Below, piece by piece: positions 26,051-35,223 of a stretch of 64,000 bases of DNA. Both the position numbers and the translations under genes were made by a program. The notes below the pieces were generated by a model that was not told the DNA's origin, did not search any database, and saw only the letters and a list, made by a program, of their open reading frames with translations. How positions within the stretch are numbered: position 1 is the first letter of the stretch; the number at the start of each line of letters is the position of its first letter. Source of the DNA: an uncultured Aquimarina sp. Lineage in GTDB: Bacteria; Bacteroidota; Bacteroidia; Flavobacteriales; Flavobacteriaceae. The stretch is taken from the NCBI GenBank assembly GCA_947489195.1, contig CANLCT010000004.1:1-64000 (forward strand), read 5' to 3'.

Positions 26051-27338
26051 GAAATTCAGGTTCAGTAGTTGCTATTTGTATTCTTTCAACTTTTCCTACA
26101 AGGAAAACATAAGCTAAAAAGCCAATTAAAGCGATAACACCTATAAATAATAAAGCGGGTTCAAAATTACCATCTTTGGCTAAAACTCCTATTACTATGG
26201 GTACAATGACAGCCGATAAACCGCCCATTAAATTAAATACTCCTCCAACTAAACCTATATGCTCTTTAGGAGCAATGGTTGATACAAAAACCCATGAAAT
26301 ACTAGCAAAGCCAGTTCCAAAAAATGCTAAAGTTAAAAAAACAATAGTTAATTCAGGACTGTTGGTATAATTAGCAAATATAATTGATGATGATAAAAAA
26401 AGACCTGCCAATACTGGCGCTTTGCGTGCTACTTCTTTGGATACTCCTTTTTTCATTAATCTATCAGAAAGTAAACCTGATATAATTACACCTAAAAAAG
26501 CTCCTAAAAATGGAATTGAGCCCATAATTCCAGATTTCATTAAATCAATTCCTTTTTGTTCTTGTAAATAGGTTGGAAACCACGTTAAGAAAAATATAAA
26601 TGTTGATCCCAAACAGAATTGACCCAAATATAAACCCCATAATTTTTTATATATGAATGCATGCTTAAGATCTTCCCATTTAAAAGGTTTTATTTCTTTT
26701 TTCTTTTTTACCTCTCCTTTTTGAATGTGATTCAATTCTGATTGATTTACACCTTTATGCTCTTCTGGATCACGGTAAAACGCATACCAAACTAATGCCC
26801 ATATAACTCCAATGATACCCGATAAAATAAATAAACCTCTCCAACCTAATTCACTTTGTATATACGCTAATAAGGGTGTTAAAAAAGCTAAGCCAATATA
26901 TTGGCCCGAAGTATAAAAAGCAATTGCTGATGCACGTTCCTCTTCTGGAAACCATTTGGTGGCTATGGCGTTGTTAATAGGAAATGAAGGAGCTTCAAAC
27001 ACACCAATGCTTGCTCTAAGTCCAACTAAAGCTGCAAATGAACTTACAAATCCTTGTAATAATGTAGCGGTTGACCAAAGTATTAAAATTAAAGTATATA
27101 AAATTCGTGCACGTATTTTATCGACAATAATACCTCCTGGAATCTGCAAACTTGCATATGTCCATCCAAAGGCTGAAAAAATTAATCCCATTTTAACTTT
27201 GTCCAGATCTAACTCATTTGAGAGTGCTGTTGCTGCTACAGAAATATTTGATCGATCTAAATAGTTTATTACTACAGAAATAAATACCAAACTTAGTATC
27301 CCAAATCTTTTACGAGTAGGCTTAACTGATGTATTCAA
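26043..27338 (-). CDS. MFS hexuronate/aldonate transporter
   Basis: A 431-residue inner-membrane permease with about 12 hydrophobic helices. The N-terminal NYLDRSNISVAATALSNEL and IPGGIIVDKIRAR between helices 2 and 3 are hallmarks of the anion:cation symporter family (DgoT, ExuT, GudP). It opens the sugar-acid operon, so it probably imports the acid degraded by the dehydratase, kinase and aldolase. No TonB receptor or glycoside hydrolase is in the operon, which suggests uptake of free monomeric acid. Confidence 0.87.
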   Translation of the reverse strand: MNTSVKPTRKRFGILSLVFISVVINYLDRSNISVAATALSNELDLDKVKMGLIFSAFGWTYASLQIPGGIIVDKIRARILYTLILILWSTATLLQGFVSSFAALVGLRASIGVFEAPSFPINNAIATKWFPEEERASAIAFYTSGQYIGLAFLTPLLAYIQSELGWRGLFILSGIIGVIWALVWYAFYRDPEEHKGVNQSELNHIQKGEVKKKKEIKPFKWEDLKHAFIYKKLWGLYLGQFCLGSTFIFFLTWFPTYLQEQKGIDLMKSGIMGSIPFLGAFLGVIISGLLSDRLMKKGVSKEVARKAPVLAGLFLSSSIIFANYTNSPELTIVFLTLAFFGTGFASISWVFVSTIAPKEHIGLVGGVFNLMGGLSAVIVPIVIGVLAKDGNFEPALLFIGVIALIGFLAYVFLVGKVERIQIATTEPEFHD

Positions 27339-27569
27339 ATTTTTATAATTTGCTTTTAATATAAGTTAATTTAAAATTGTTTATTGATTTTGTAAGTGTT
27401 TATTTTCAATAAGAAATAGATTACAATGCTTAAAAAAACTATAAAAACAACTATTTTATTGCCCTACATGCAAAACTATTAGATAATATTACAGTACTTA
27501 TTATTAAAATATTATTATCCAAAAAAAATAACATAAAATTTATTTAAAAATACTAGTTTTATTTATGAA

Positions 27570-29558
27570 TTACTTTCCTGTTTTATTGAGGACTAATGTA
27601 ACTTTATTAAAATTTGCTGCACTATTTATTATAGTTCGGTATTGTTCATAAATAGCAACTGGTATTATATTTTGATTATAGTATTCTTGTACAGATACAA
27701 TTAATTGATTATTTTTAATTTCATAACCAGACTTAAACATAAAAAGTTCCAACCCTTCTTCCTTGTATGATTCGCCAATATTTATAGATGCTAAGTTTTG
27801 GAATTGGTATCCTTCTGGTATATCAATAATTAATTTTCGGTCATAACTTCTTTCAAAAGAGTTTTCAACTGGAAGTTTTCGGGCTTTTTCTTGATACATC
27901 TCTTGTTGAGGCCCTATAAGATCTCCTAGCTTAAATAAATACTTTTTACCTGCTTTTTCTACAAAAGCATCTGATATCATTTTGGCTTTAATATGTAATG
28001 GTTTTTTACCAAAATCATATTGTCCATCATTAAATATTTGTTTCTCTTTAATTTCTAAATTTTCATTTATTGATTTTATAATTCCATCAATAGCTTCTTC
28101 TTTTGCTTCATCCTTAGCTAAATATAAATAAGGCTGTACATTAAGTGCATAATAGCCACTCATTTTTCGATCCATTTCCAAATTAGTTGTTGTTAAGTCC
28201 TCTGGATCAAAAGTTACGTTCATTATTAAATCATAACGTGTTTGATTATAATTTATAGGATCAATAAACTTTACTTTACCAATACCTGAAGTAAATTCAC
28301 CAATGGTGACTGCCTTAATAAAAAGTCCATAGGTATCTGTTAGGTAACCATCTGGAAAACCTAAACGCGATAAAGGATTTAAAGGTTCCATATATAATTC
28401 AGATTCTGGGAAATAGAATAAATAATCTTCTAAAAAATTATAAGCCTCAAAATCTTTATCGAATTTTACATCACTTCTTGGACAAGTCAATACTACTTCG
28501 TGCTTTATTCCTAGTTTTTTAAAAATAGCAGCATACAACCTCATCATACCTGTTTCGCCAGCAATTTTGGTTTCAATAATTGCTTGAATATCATCCAAAC
28601 CTTCTTTTTTTGCTTTAGTAACAAAAATATTCGATTTGATATATGTTTCTATAAGTCTGATATCTTCAATAGTGATTTCTTTTTTTATTTCAGTTATAGA
28701 TTCCAAAAACTTTGTCAAATTTTTGGTTGTTTTTTTATCTAGTTCTGGATATAAACTTTTATATATGTTTTGAGTAACCTCTCCATAAGAAACATACTCT
28801 TTAGTTGGATTTGCTGTATTTTTATCTAATTTGTATATTACTTTTTTTAATGCCGTATCGTATGGGGCTTGACTTTCTATTTCTAGACCTTCAACCTCTT
28901 TTAAATTTATTGACCACTTATTTTTTTCGGTAACTAAAGTGTCTTTTTCTATTTCGGGCAAATTATTATAACTTTTGGCATTGAAAAGCAAGTTTTTGGG
29001 TGCATACAAATCAAAACTAACATTTTGTTTATAATAATTATCTTGTAAATAAATGCTTGCACCTGTGTATGCCGGATAACGTTTAACTACATAATAATAC
29101 TCTATAAATGATCCTTTTTCAACACCTTCAAAAGCATAAAACTTATAATTTACCTGGCTTTCATCATTTTTTGCTTCTAAAATTTTAGAATCATCTAATT
29201 CAATGATTTCTCCATTTTTTGTAATTACTCTTGCTTTATTTTTAATTAATATTTTTGTTGCAGAGGTTGGTAAATACACCTTATTATACTCCTCAATTTT
29301 GTCATTTGAATTTAACCAGTAAATGTTATGAATTAATGAATATTCAACAAAACCACCATTATCTGTAACTACAAATTCATTTATTGTTTTTTCTTGAAAA
29401 GCTACCAAATCTTTATTGGAGTGTTCTGATACATCAAATTCTTTAGTTGAATTATCTAACCAATCATAAGTTTCATAAACTGGTTGATTTTGACTATTTA
29501 GTACAGTTAATGAAAACCACATTAACAACGACACCAAAAGGTTTTTAGTTACTATCAT
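27570..29558 (-). CDS. DUF3857 protein with degenerate transglutaminase domain
   Basis: A 662-residue exported protein (signal ends near residue 22). The DUF3857 beta domain covers about 60-230, a transglutaminase-like fold about 295-400, and a C-terminal beta region follows. The catalytic Cys-His-Asp set seen in its neighbour is missing: the Cys position falls in GETGMM (334-339), His is Asn (about 374) and Asp is Glu, and the only Cys nearby is Cys359. So it is probably non-enzymatic, perhaps a binding or chaperone partner. It starts 50 bases after the active paralogue ends and closes the operon. Both belong to a family that is frequent in Bacteroidota with no settled role. Confidence 0.85.
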   Translation of the reverse strand: MIVTKNLLVSLLMWFSLTVLNSQNQPVYETYDWLDNSTKEFDVSEHSNKDLVAFQEKTINEFVVTDNGGFVEYSLIHNIYWLNSNDKIEEYNKVYLPTSATKILIKNKARVITKNGEIIELDDSKILEAKNDESQVNYKFYAFEGVEKGSFIEYYYVVKRYPAYTGASIYLQDNYYKQNVSFDLYAPKNLLFNAKSYNNLPEIEKDTLVTEKNKWSINLKEVEGLEIESQAPYDTALKKVIYKLDKNTANPTKEYVSYGEVTQNIYKSLYPELDKKTTKNLTKFLESITEIKKEITIEDIRLIETYIKSNIFVTKAKKEGLDDIQAIIETKIAGETGMMRLYAAIFKKLGIKHEVVLTCPRSDVKFDKDFEAYNFLEDYLFYFPESELYMEPLNPLSRLGFPDGYLTDTYGLFIKAVTIGEFTSGIGKVKFIDPINYNQTRYDLIMNVTFDPEDLTTTNLEMDRKMSGYYALNVQPYLYLAKDEAKEEAIDGIIKSINENLEIKEKQIFNDGQYDFGKKPLHIKAKMISDAFVEKAGKKYLFKLGDLIGPQQEMYQEKARKLPVENSFERSYDRKLIIDIPEGYQFQNLASINIGESYKEEGLELFMFKSGYEIKNNQLIVSVQEYYNQNIIPVAIYEQYRTIINSAANFNKVTLVLNKTGK

Positions 29559-29608
29559 ATATTTTAAACTAAATTATTTTTTATTCTTTTATTGGGAATT
29601 TAAACTTG

Positions 29609-31543
29609 TTATTTCTTTTTTAAAATAACAACCTCTTTATAATTCTTTTCAATTTTCTTTATCATTTTATTTAACTCCTGTTGCTCTTCGAGCGTGAGTT
29701 CAATAAACTTTTGATATACTGCTAACTTATAAATTACTTTATTTTCTTTTACCGTATATGTGATTTTGCAATCGAAAAAATCATTCGAAATTTCGAAACT
29801 TTCAGGTACATAATCCAACATTAAATTGGCTGGAATTTCTAAAAAGGTAGTAGTTTCATTAAAGCTCTGATAATTATATTGTTTGGCACTTTTTCGCTTA
29901 TTATCTTCTTTCAACCTGCTTAAACCTCTGTTTAAATTTAGATTAACATAAACTTCATTTTCGTAGGCTTGTACATAATTTTCAATATTAAAGCTATAAT
30001 CAACTGTAAAGTCCTTTTCATATTCAAATTTATTATGCTCTTCGAAATCATCAATTAAAAAACGATTACTTCCTTTACGTAATTGATAGGTATAAAACTC
30101 TTTTAGGTCTGTTTGCTTAGTCATTTTTTCTAAAGCATGAAAAAGATCACTTTTAGGATATCCACTAATTTCAAATTTACCATTACCAATGATTTTTTTA
30201 TCATCAATATTTATGTAAACAATATCCTTAACACGATTTTTTTCAGCGGCAACAACAGGCACTTTTTTTACAACAAATTCATTTTCATCAATCCCTATTA
30301 AAGCCTCTTTTCCTTGAATAAAAGATGAAGGCATATCTATGGGCGTATAACGCCCCGTAGCGTCTAAATAATACACATTCTCTCCTTCTATGTAGGATAA
30401 AATCATATGATTATCTACTACTGGAGTTGGGACTTCACTATAAGTATAGGGTATACTTCGTGTACCTATCCATGTTAGGTTTCCTTTCAGTTTAGCTATT
30501 TTTAACATTTCTGATAAAATACTCGAATTATCCTTACAATCTCCATATTTTTTTCGAAAAACATCATTAGCCTCTCTAGGAATAAAACCACCTAAAGCAT
30601 ATTCGAATGCTATATATTTTACGTTTTCTTGTGTCCAATAATAAATAGCTTTTACCTTTTCTAAATCTGTTTTTTTATCTTTTATTAATTTATTTACTAA
30701 AGCGGTTAACTCTGGACTTGACGATGCTGTATTTACATCTTTAACTAAAGAGTAGTACCAATTATACAAATCACTCACTGAAGCCGAAAGTTGCTTAGTT
30801 TCTTTTTTAGTTTTATATGAAGTTAATACAGGAATTATATGAGGAACAATAGTTCGAAAACTTGGAGCTCCACTATCCATATCATAAGCAGCTACCTCTT
30901 CTGTTTCCCAAGTATAAATTGTTTTTCCCTTTTTTTGAACTTTAGAAAACTTAATATCTAAACCTTTTAAGTTAAATTCCTTTAATTCTAATGTAATATC
31001 ATTATCAACACTCAATATAAATTTACTTTTTGCTATTGGAGCATTTAAACCAAAAAATAATGCATTCAAAAATCTTGGGTTTTTAATTTTTTGTGAATAA
31101 CTCAATGACGTTTTAGCTCCCTCTTGCAATTTTGGATAAATGAAATTAATTGTTTTTCCATCATCATAAAAACTCGTATTCATATCATCCTTTTGAACAA
31201 AATCTGTAACCGGTACTTCTTTGTACTTTCCTCCTTCGTAAATCAATGAAGCCGCTTTTACATCATCAACTTCAAAAAAAGAGGAATAATGAATTGCTTT
31301 TTTTGAACCAAATGTAGCTCCAGGAGACATGTACAAATTGTCTTCTCTAATTTTTTGACTAATTTCTAAATCGTCATCATTTAACGATACATCGATTTTA
31401 ATTTCATCTAACAGCCGTATAAAATGAGCATTAGGGTATTTATCCTTATACTTTTTATACAAAGGAGAAAACTCTTGAGAATGTGCTACTAAAGAAACTC
31501 CAACTAAAAATAATGAAATCAATGTACCTGGAAATCTATTCAT
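29609..31543 (-). CDS. DUF3857 and transglutaminase-domain protein, active-type
   Basis: A 644-residue secreted or periplasmic protein with signal peptide (about 1-22, HSQ). DUF3857 covers about 50-230 and the transglutaminase core about 280-400, with a complete triad: Cys336 (KYGDCKDNS), His379 (VVDNHMILSY) and Asp394 (YYLDATG). Bacterial transglutaminase-fold domains may act as proteases, amide-forming or amide-hydrolysing enzymes. It starts two bases after the MORN-repeat gene stop, so the pair is translationally coupled. The three secreted products of this operon are the basis of my main finding. Confidence 0.88.
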   Translation of the reverse strand: MNRFPGTLISLFLVGVSLVAHSQEFSPLYKKYKDKYPNAHFIRLLDEIKIDVSLNDDDLEISQKIREDNLYMSPGATFGSKKAIHYSSFFEVDDVKAASLIYEGGKYKEVPVTDFVQKDDMNTSFYDDGKTINFIYPKLQEGAKTSLSYSQKIKNPRFLNALFFGLNAPIAKSKFILSVDNDITLELKEFNLKGLDIKFSKVQKKGKTIYTWETEEVAAYDMDSGAPSFRTIVPHIIPVLTSYKTKKETKQLSASVSDLYNWYYSLVKDVNTASSSPELTALVNKLIKDKKTDLEKVKAIYYWTQENVKYIAFEYALGGFIPREANDVFRKKYGDCKDNSSILSEMLKIAKLKGNLTWIGTRSIPYTYSEVPTPVVDNHMILSYIEGENVYYLDATGRYTPIDMPSSFIQGKEALIGIDENEFVVKKVPVVAAEKNRVKDIVYINIDDKKIIGNGKFEISGYPKSDLFHALEKMTKQTDLKEFYTYQLRKGSNRFLIDDFEEHNKFEYEKDFTVDYSFNIENYVQAYENEVYVNLNLNRGLSRLKEDNKRKSAKQYNYQSFNETTTFLEIPANLMLDYVPESFEISNDFFDCKITYTVKENKVIYKLAVYQKFIELTLEEQQELNKMIKKIEKNYKEVVILKKK

Positions 31544-31545
31544 AC

Positions 31546-34500
31546 TTAATACTTTGTTTGTTTTTCAATTAAACCATTAAAATAAACTCTTTGCTCAATA
31601 AGTATACCATTTTCATTATAATAAAAAGCATCTCCATGCAAAATATCATTTATATAATTCAACTTTTCTTTTAATTTTCCATTAGGGTAATATTCTAATG
31701 TTTCACCATTTAAATCGCCATAATTATAATTGTAGTGTGACTTTAATGTTCCATCAGTATAAAACAACTTATAAGGACCATGATTTTCATTCATCTTATG
31801 TGTCATTTGTTTACACACTTTACCTTCATAAGTATAGGTCTTATACTCATTAACAAAATATCCATTTTTAAATTCCATTTCGGCCGATTTAACACCATTA
31901 TCAAAATAAGCCACTAGCTTTCCGGTACCTAATTGTAAAGGAATCATTGGTTTTAACTCTCCTTGGTTATCTTTATAACTATACCCTATTAAATTTCCAT
32001 TATTGTAATAACGAACAAATTGTAGTTTACCTGTTGGACTATAAAATTTTCGCGCTCCATTTACTTTTCCATTCTTATAACTAATCTCTCTTTTAAGTGT
32101 TCCATCTTCATAGAATTCCTTATTTGTTCCTGTTTGTTTACTCGATTTGTAAAAACGTATTTCTTCTAAATCTCCATTTTTATAATAATACTTCCACTCA
32201 CCTTCAGCTTTTCCATTAATATAATTTCCTTCCCATTTTAACTTTCCATTTTCATGATAACCTACCCACTTACCTAACTGCTTATCATTAAAATATTCTC
32301 CTTTCTGTAATAATTGACCGTCAAAATAATACTTTTTGAATGATCCATGTCGTTGCCCACCTAAATAATTAGTTACAGAAAGTGTTTTTCCATTTAAATG
32401 AGTAAAACTAGTTACACTTTTTTTACTAAAATCTGTATTATCAATAACTTCGTGTACGCTTCCGCTAGAAGTATAATAGGTTCGTGAAATTAATCTGCCA
32501 AATTCATATTGCGAAACTTCATATAGTTTACCATTAGCGGCATAATCTTTTTGTGTACCGTGTAACTCATTTTTGTGATAAAAATAATCTGTTTTTAATG
32601 TACCATCTAAGTAATAGGATTGCCATTGACCAACTGCCAAATCATCTCGATAGTAACCTTGCTCACTTATTTGCCCATTTTTATAATAACTTATAAAGTA
32701 ACCATTCAATTGATCATTTGCATACGACTTTTCAATACGTTTTTCACCATTATTATAAAATATAAAGTAATCTCCCTGTAATTGATCATCTTTAAACATT
32801 CCATAACTAGTTTTAACTCCATAATTATAATATTCCCAAACACCTTCTTTTCCTCCTTTATTATTATAAAGCCCTTTAGTTGCTAATGTACCTGTTGGAG
32901 AATAGCCTTCATAATTAATTTTATTAGACTTCTTTTGAGTTTCATAAATAATATTAGCCTCTTTATCAAAATAAGTAGTAGCTACTAAATCTCCTTTTTT
33001 GTAAGTAAAATTATAATATAGTTTTCCATCTACATCGTACTCTTTATATGCTCCATTAAGTTGCCCTTTAGTATAATTCATTTCTTTAAACAAGGTGCCA
33101 TCTTTATAATAGATTTTCCACAGTCCTTCATATAAATCATTTACAAATTCTCCCTCTTCTTCTAAAGTACCATCAATATAATATTCTTCATACTTACCAT
33201 TTAATTTACCTTGTTCATAAGAATATTTTGATCTCAATTTTCCATTAACATGAAACATTTCTTTAGCTCCATGCATATAGCCATCAACATAATTTATTTT
33301 ACTCCATACTTGTTTATTATCATGGTAATTAATTAGTTCTCCTGTTAATTTTCCATTTTTATAGGTCCCTACATATTCTTCTGCCTCTTTACCTATATTA
33401 TAATAAGATTTATAATCTCCTTCTAAAACACCAGCTGTAAAATTTTTGACTTCAACTAAAGCACCATACTCATTGTAATCTTTGTAAACTCCATTTAACT
33501 TTCCTTTTTTATTGAAGTACTCAAAATCAACTCCACCAGATTTATAATACGATATGTATTTACCTTCTAACTCATCATTTAAATAATTAACTGTGTGACT
33601 AAGTTTTCCATCTTTAGTAAACCATTTCCACTCTCCAGTTTTTTTACCTTCATCATCAAAAGCCCCTTCACCTTTTACTTTACCTTCATCATCAAAAACC
33701 TCCCATATTCCTATTTCTTTACCTTCTTTACGAACCCCAATAGCTAATAATTTTTTATCTTCATACAAACAGCTTATATTTTGTTGTTTTCCTTTGTAAA
33801 ACAGCTCATTATTTTCGCCAACAATACGGATCCATTCTGCAAAAGCATCTGGAATAAATGATTTTACTTTTGAAGTATTTTTATCTACAATTTTTTTATA
33901 GGTGCCTTTTTCTAAAGAAAACATAGTTGTATAAACAAATGAATCAAACAATTCATTTTTAATCATCCATTTATAAAACGGCACATATTTACGATCCCAA
34001 AAACCTTCACTTTCTCCTTTGTACTTTTTTAATTGTTCAAATAAAACATGGTTTTGCTTTACCATAGGAAGTGTTATTTTATTTTTAATCTTGTAGCCTT
34101 TATTTAATGCAATTCTATTATTAAGAATTAAATCAATTTCTTCAAAAGTAGCATCATCTTTTGAAACCTGTATACCTAATGATTTAGAATCATTGGCTCT
34201 GGAAAAAGAGGTGTTAATTGAACTTAATACTGTTAAAGAATTTGCGCCATCAGGATCTAACACCAAATACATATTAAGTGCCATTAATGCTTGTGTCATT
34301 TTCTTTTCCCTATAACAAATACTCCCTAGTTGTAAATGAGATTTCGGATAAAAAGGATTTAAAATAATAGCTTGCTTAAAATCAGCTATGGCATTTTTAT
34401 AGTCTTCGAGTTTTTCATACGCTACTCCTCTATTATAATATAATTGGAAATTTTTGGGATACACTTTTAAGGCTTCATTATAATTTTCAACAGATTCTTT

Positions 34501-34842
34501 ATATTTTTCTAAAGACTCATATGCAACTCCTTTATTTAAATATAACCCATATTTAAATTTATCATTTACTTTTAGTAAACCTTTATCTGCTTCCTTTATG
34601 GCTTCTTCATATTGCTTAAGCTCTAACAAATAATAAGTTTTAGTAATTAAGGCATCACCATAAGAAGAATCATTTACAGATACGTTGTTATAAGCTTCAA
34701 TAACCTCTTTATATTTTTCTTTATCTATAAGATCTATTACCTTTTCATTAATGGTCTTATAACTAATATCTGTTAATTTTTTTTGAGCATTAAGTGATGC
34801 TAAAGAAAAAAAAGATAATGCAAAAAGTAATTTTATTTTCAT
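31546..34842 (-). CDS. Secreted TPR and MORN/YwqK-repeat protein
   Basis: A 1098-residue exported protein with a signal peptide (about 1-19). Residues about 25-215 are tetratricopeptide repeats (GDALITKTYYLLELKQYEEAI, YYNRGVAYEKLEDYKNAIADF), followed by a region with no recognised fold (about 220-370), and then about thirty tandem repeats near 23 residues long (pattern YY-DGxL---Y--GKLxGxYKxY) of the MORN_2/YwqK type up to the end. It is the first gene of a three-gene operon with two DUF3857-transglutaminase proteins. There is no T9SS sorting domain. MORN repeats form elongated beta structures that bind partners or membranes. Exact repeat count is by eye. Confidence 0.88.
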   Translation of the reverse strand: MKIKLLFALSFFSLASLNAQKKLTDISYKTINEKVIDLIDKEKYKEVIEAYNNVSVNDSSYGDALITKTYYLLELKQYEEAIKEADKGLLKVNDKFKYGLYLNKGVAYESLEKYKESVENYNEALKVYPKNFQLYYNRGVAYEKLEDYKNAIADFKQAIILNPFYPKSHLQLGSICYREKKMTQALMALNMYLVLDPDGANSLTVLSSINTSFSRANDSKSLGIQVSKDDATFEEIDLILNNRIALNKGYKIKNKITLPMVKQNHVLFEQLKKYKGESEGFWDRKYVPFYKWMIKNELFDSFVYTTMFSLEKGTYKKIVDKNTSKVKSFIPDAFAEWIRIVGENNELFYKGKQQNISCLYEDKKLLAIGVRKEGKEIGIWEVFDDEGKVKGEGAFDDEGKKTGEWKWFTKDGKLSHTVNYLNDELEGKYISYYKSGGVDFEYFNKKGKLNGVYKDYNEYGALVEVKNFTAGVLEGDYKSYYNIGKEAEEYVGTYKNGKLTGELINYHDNKQVWSKINYVDGYMHGAKEMFHVNGKLRSKYSYEQGKLNGKYEEYYIDGTLEEEGEFVNDLYEGLWKIYYKDGTLFKEMNYTKGQLNGAYKEYDVDGKLYYNFTYKKGDLVATTYFDKEANIIYETQKKSNKINYEGYSPTGTLATKGLYNNKGGKEGVWEYYNYGVKTSYGMFKDDQLQGDYFIFYNNGEKRIEKSYANDQLNGYFISYYKNGQISEQGYYRDDLAVGQWQSYYLDGTLKTDYFYHKNELHGTQKDYAANGKLYEVSQYEFGRLISRTYYTSSGSVHEVIDNTDFSKKSVTSFTHLNGKTLSVTNYLGGQRHGSFKKYYFDGQLLQKGEYFNDKQLGKWVGYHENGKLKWEGNYINGKAEGEWKYYYKNGDLEEIRFYKSSKQTGTNKEFYEDGTLKREISYKNGKVNGARKFYSPTGKLQFVRYYNNGNLIGYSYKDNQGELKPMIPLQLGTGKLVAYFDNGVKSAEMEFKNGYFVNEYKTYTYEGKVCKQMTHKMNENHGPYKLFYTDGTLKSHYNYNYGDLNGETLEYYPNGKLKEKLNYINDILHGDAFYYNENGILIEQRVYFNGLIEKQTKY

Positions 34843-35223
34843 AGGTTAATGTTTATTATATAATTAGGTATTTAGAATAATTAATATTCAACAACTCATG
34901 TTGGGTACGAAAATACTGATGATTGATAAATAAAACTACCCCTTTATTGAATTTACTCTATTTAAACGCTCTTTTAAACTTTTTGACATTATTACAAGTT
35001 GCCCTTAATATTTTAATAAAAAAGCCAATAATTTATTTTAAATCTGTATTTATGCTTTACAATACTGCAAATAATTAAGAAAATACTCCTTTTTCTTTTT
35101 TTTAATTTATCAGTACAGTTATTACTTCTATTTAAAGTGAATTCTTGCATTAAAAAAACCAAATGTTATATTCACTAACACATGATTTCTTTACCTTAAC
35201 TGACTATATACTAACTTATCATA
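34843..35223. other. Divergent AT-rich intergenic region
   Basis: About 380 bases separate the divergent MORN-repeat operon and the GH3 gene. I see no gene. A TATTTTCG box near 34915 on the minus strand is one base from a -7 element for the MORN operon. The remainder is A/T runs, including TTTAAA-type stretches. Confidence 0.35.
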
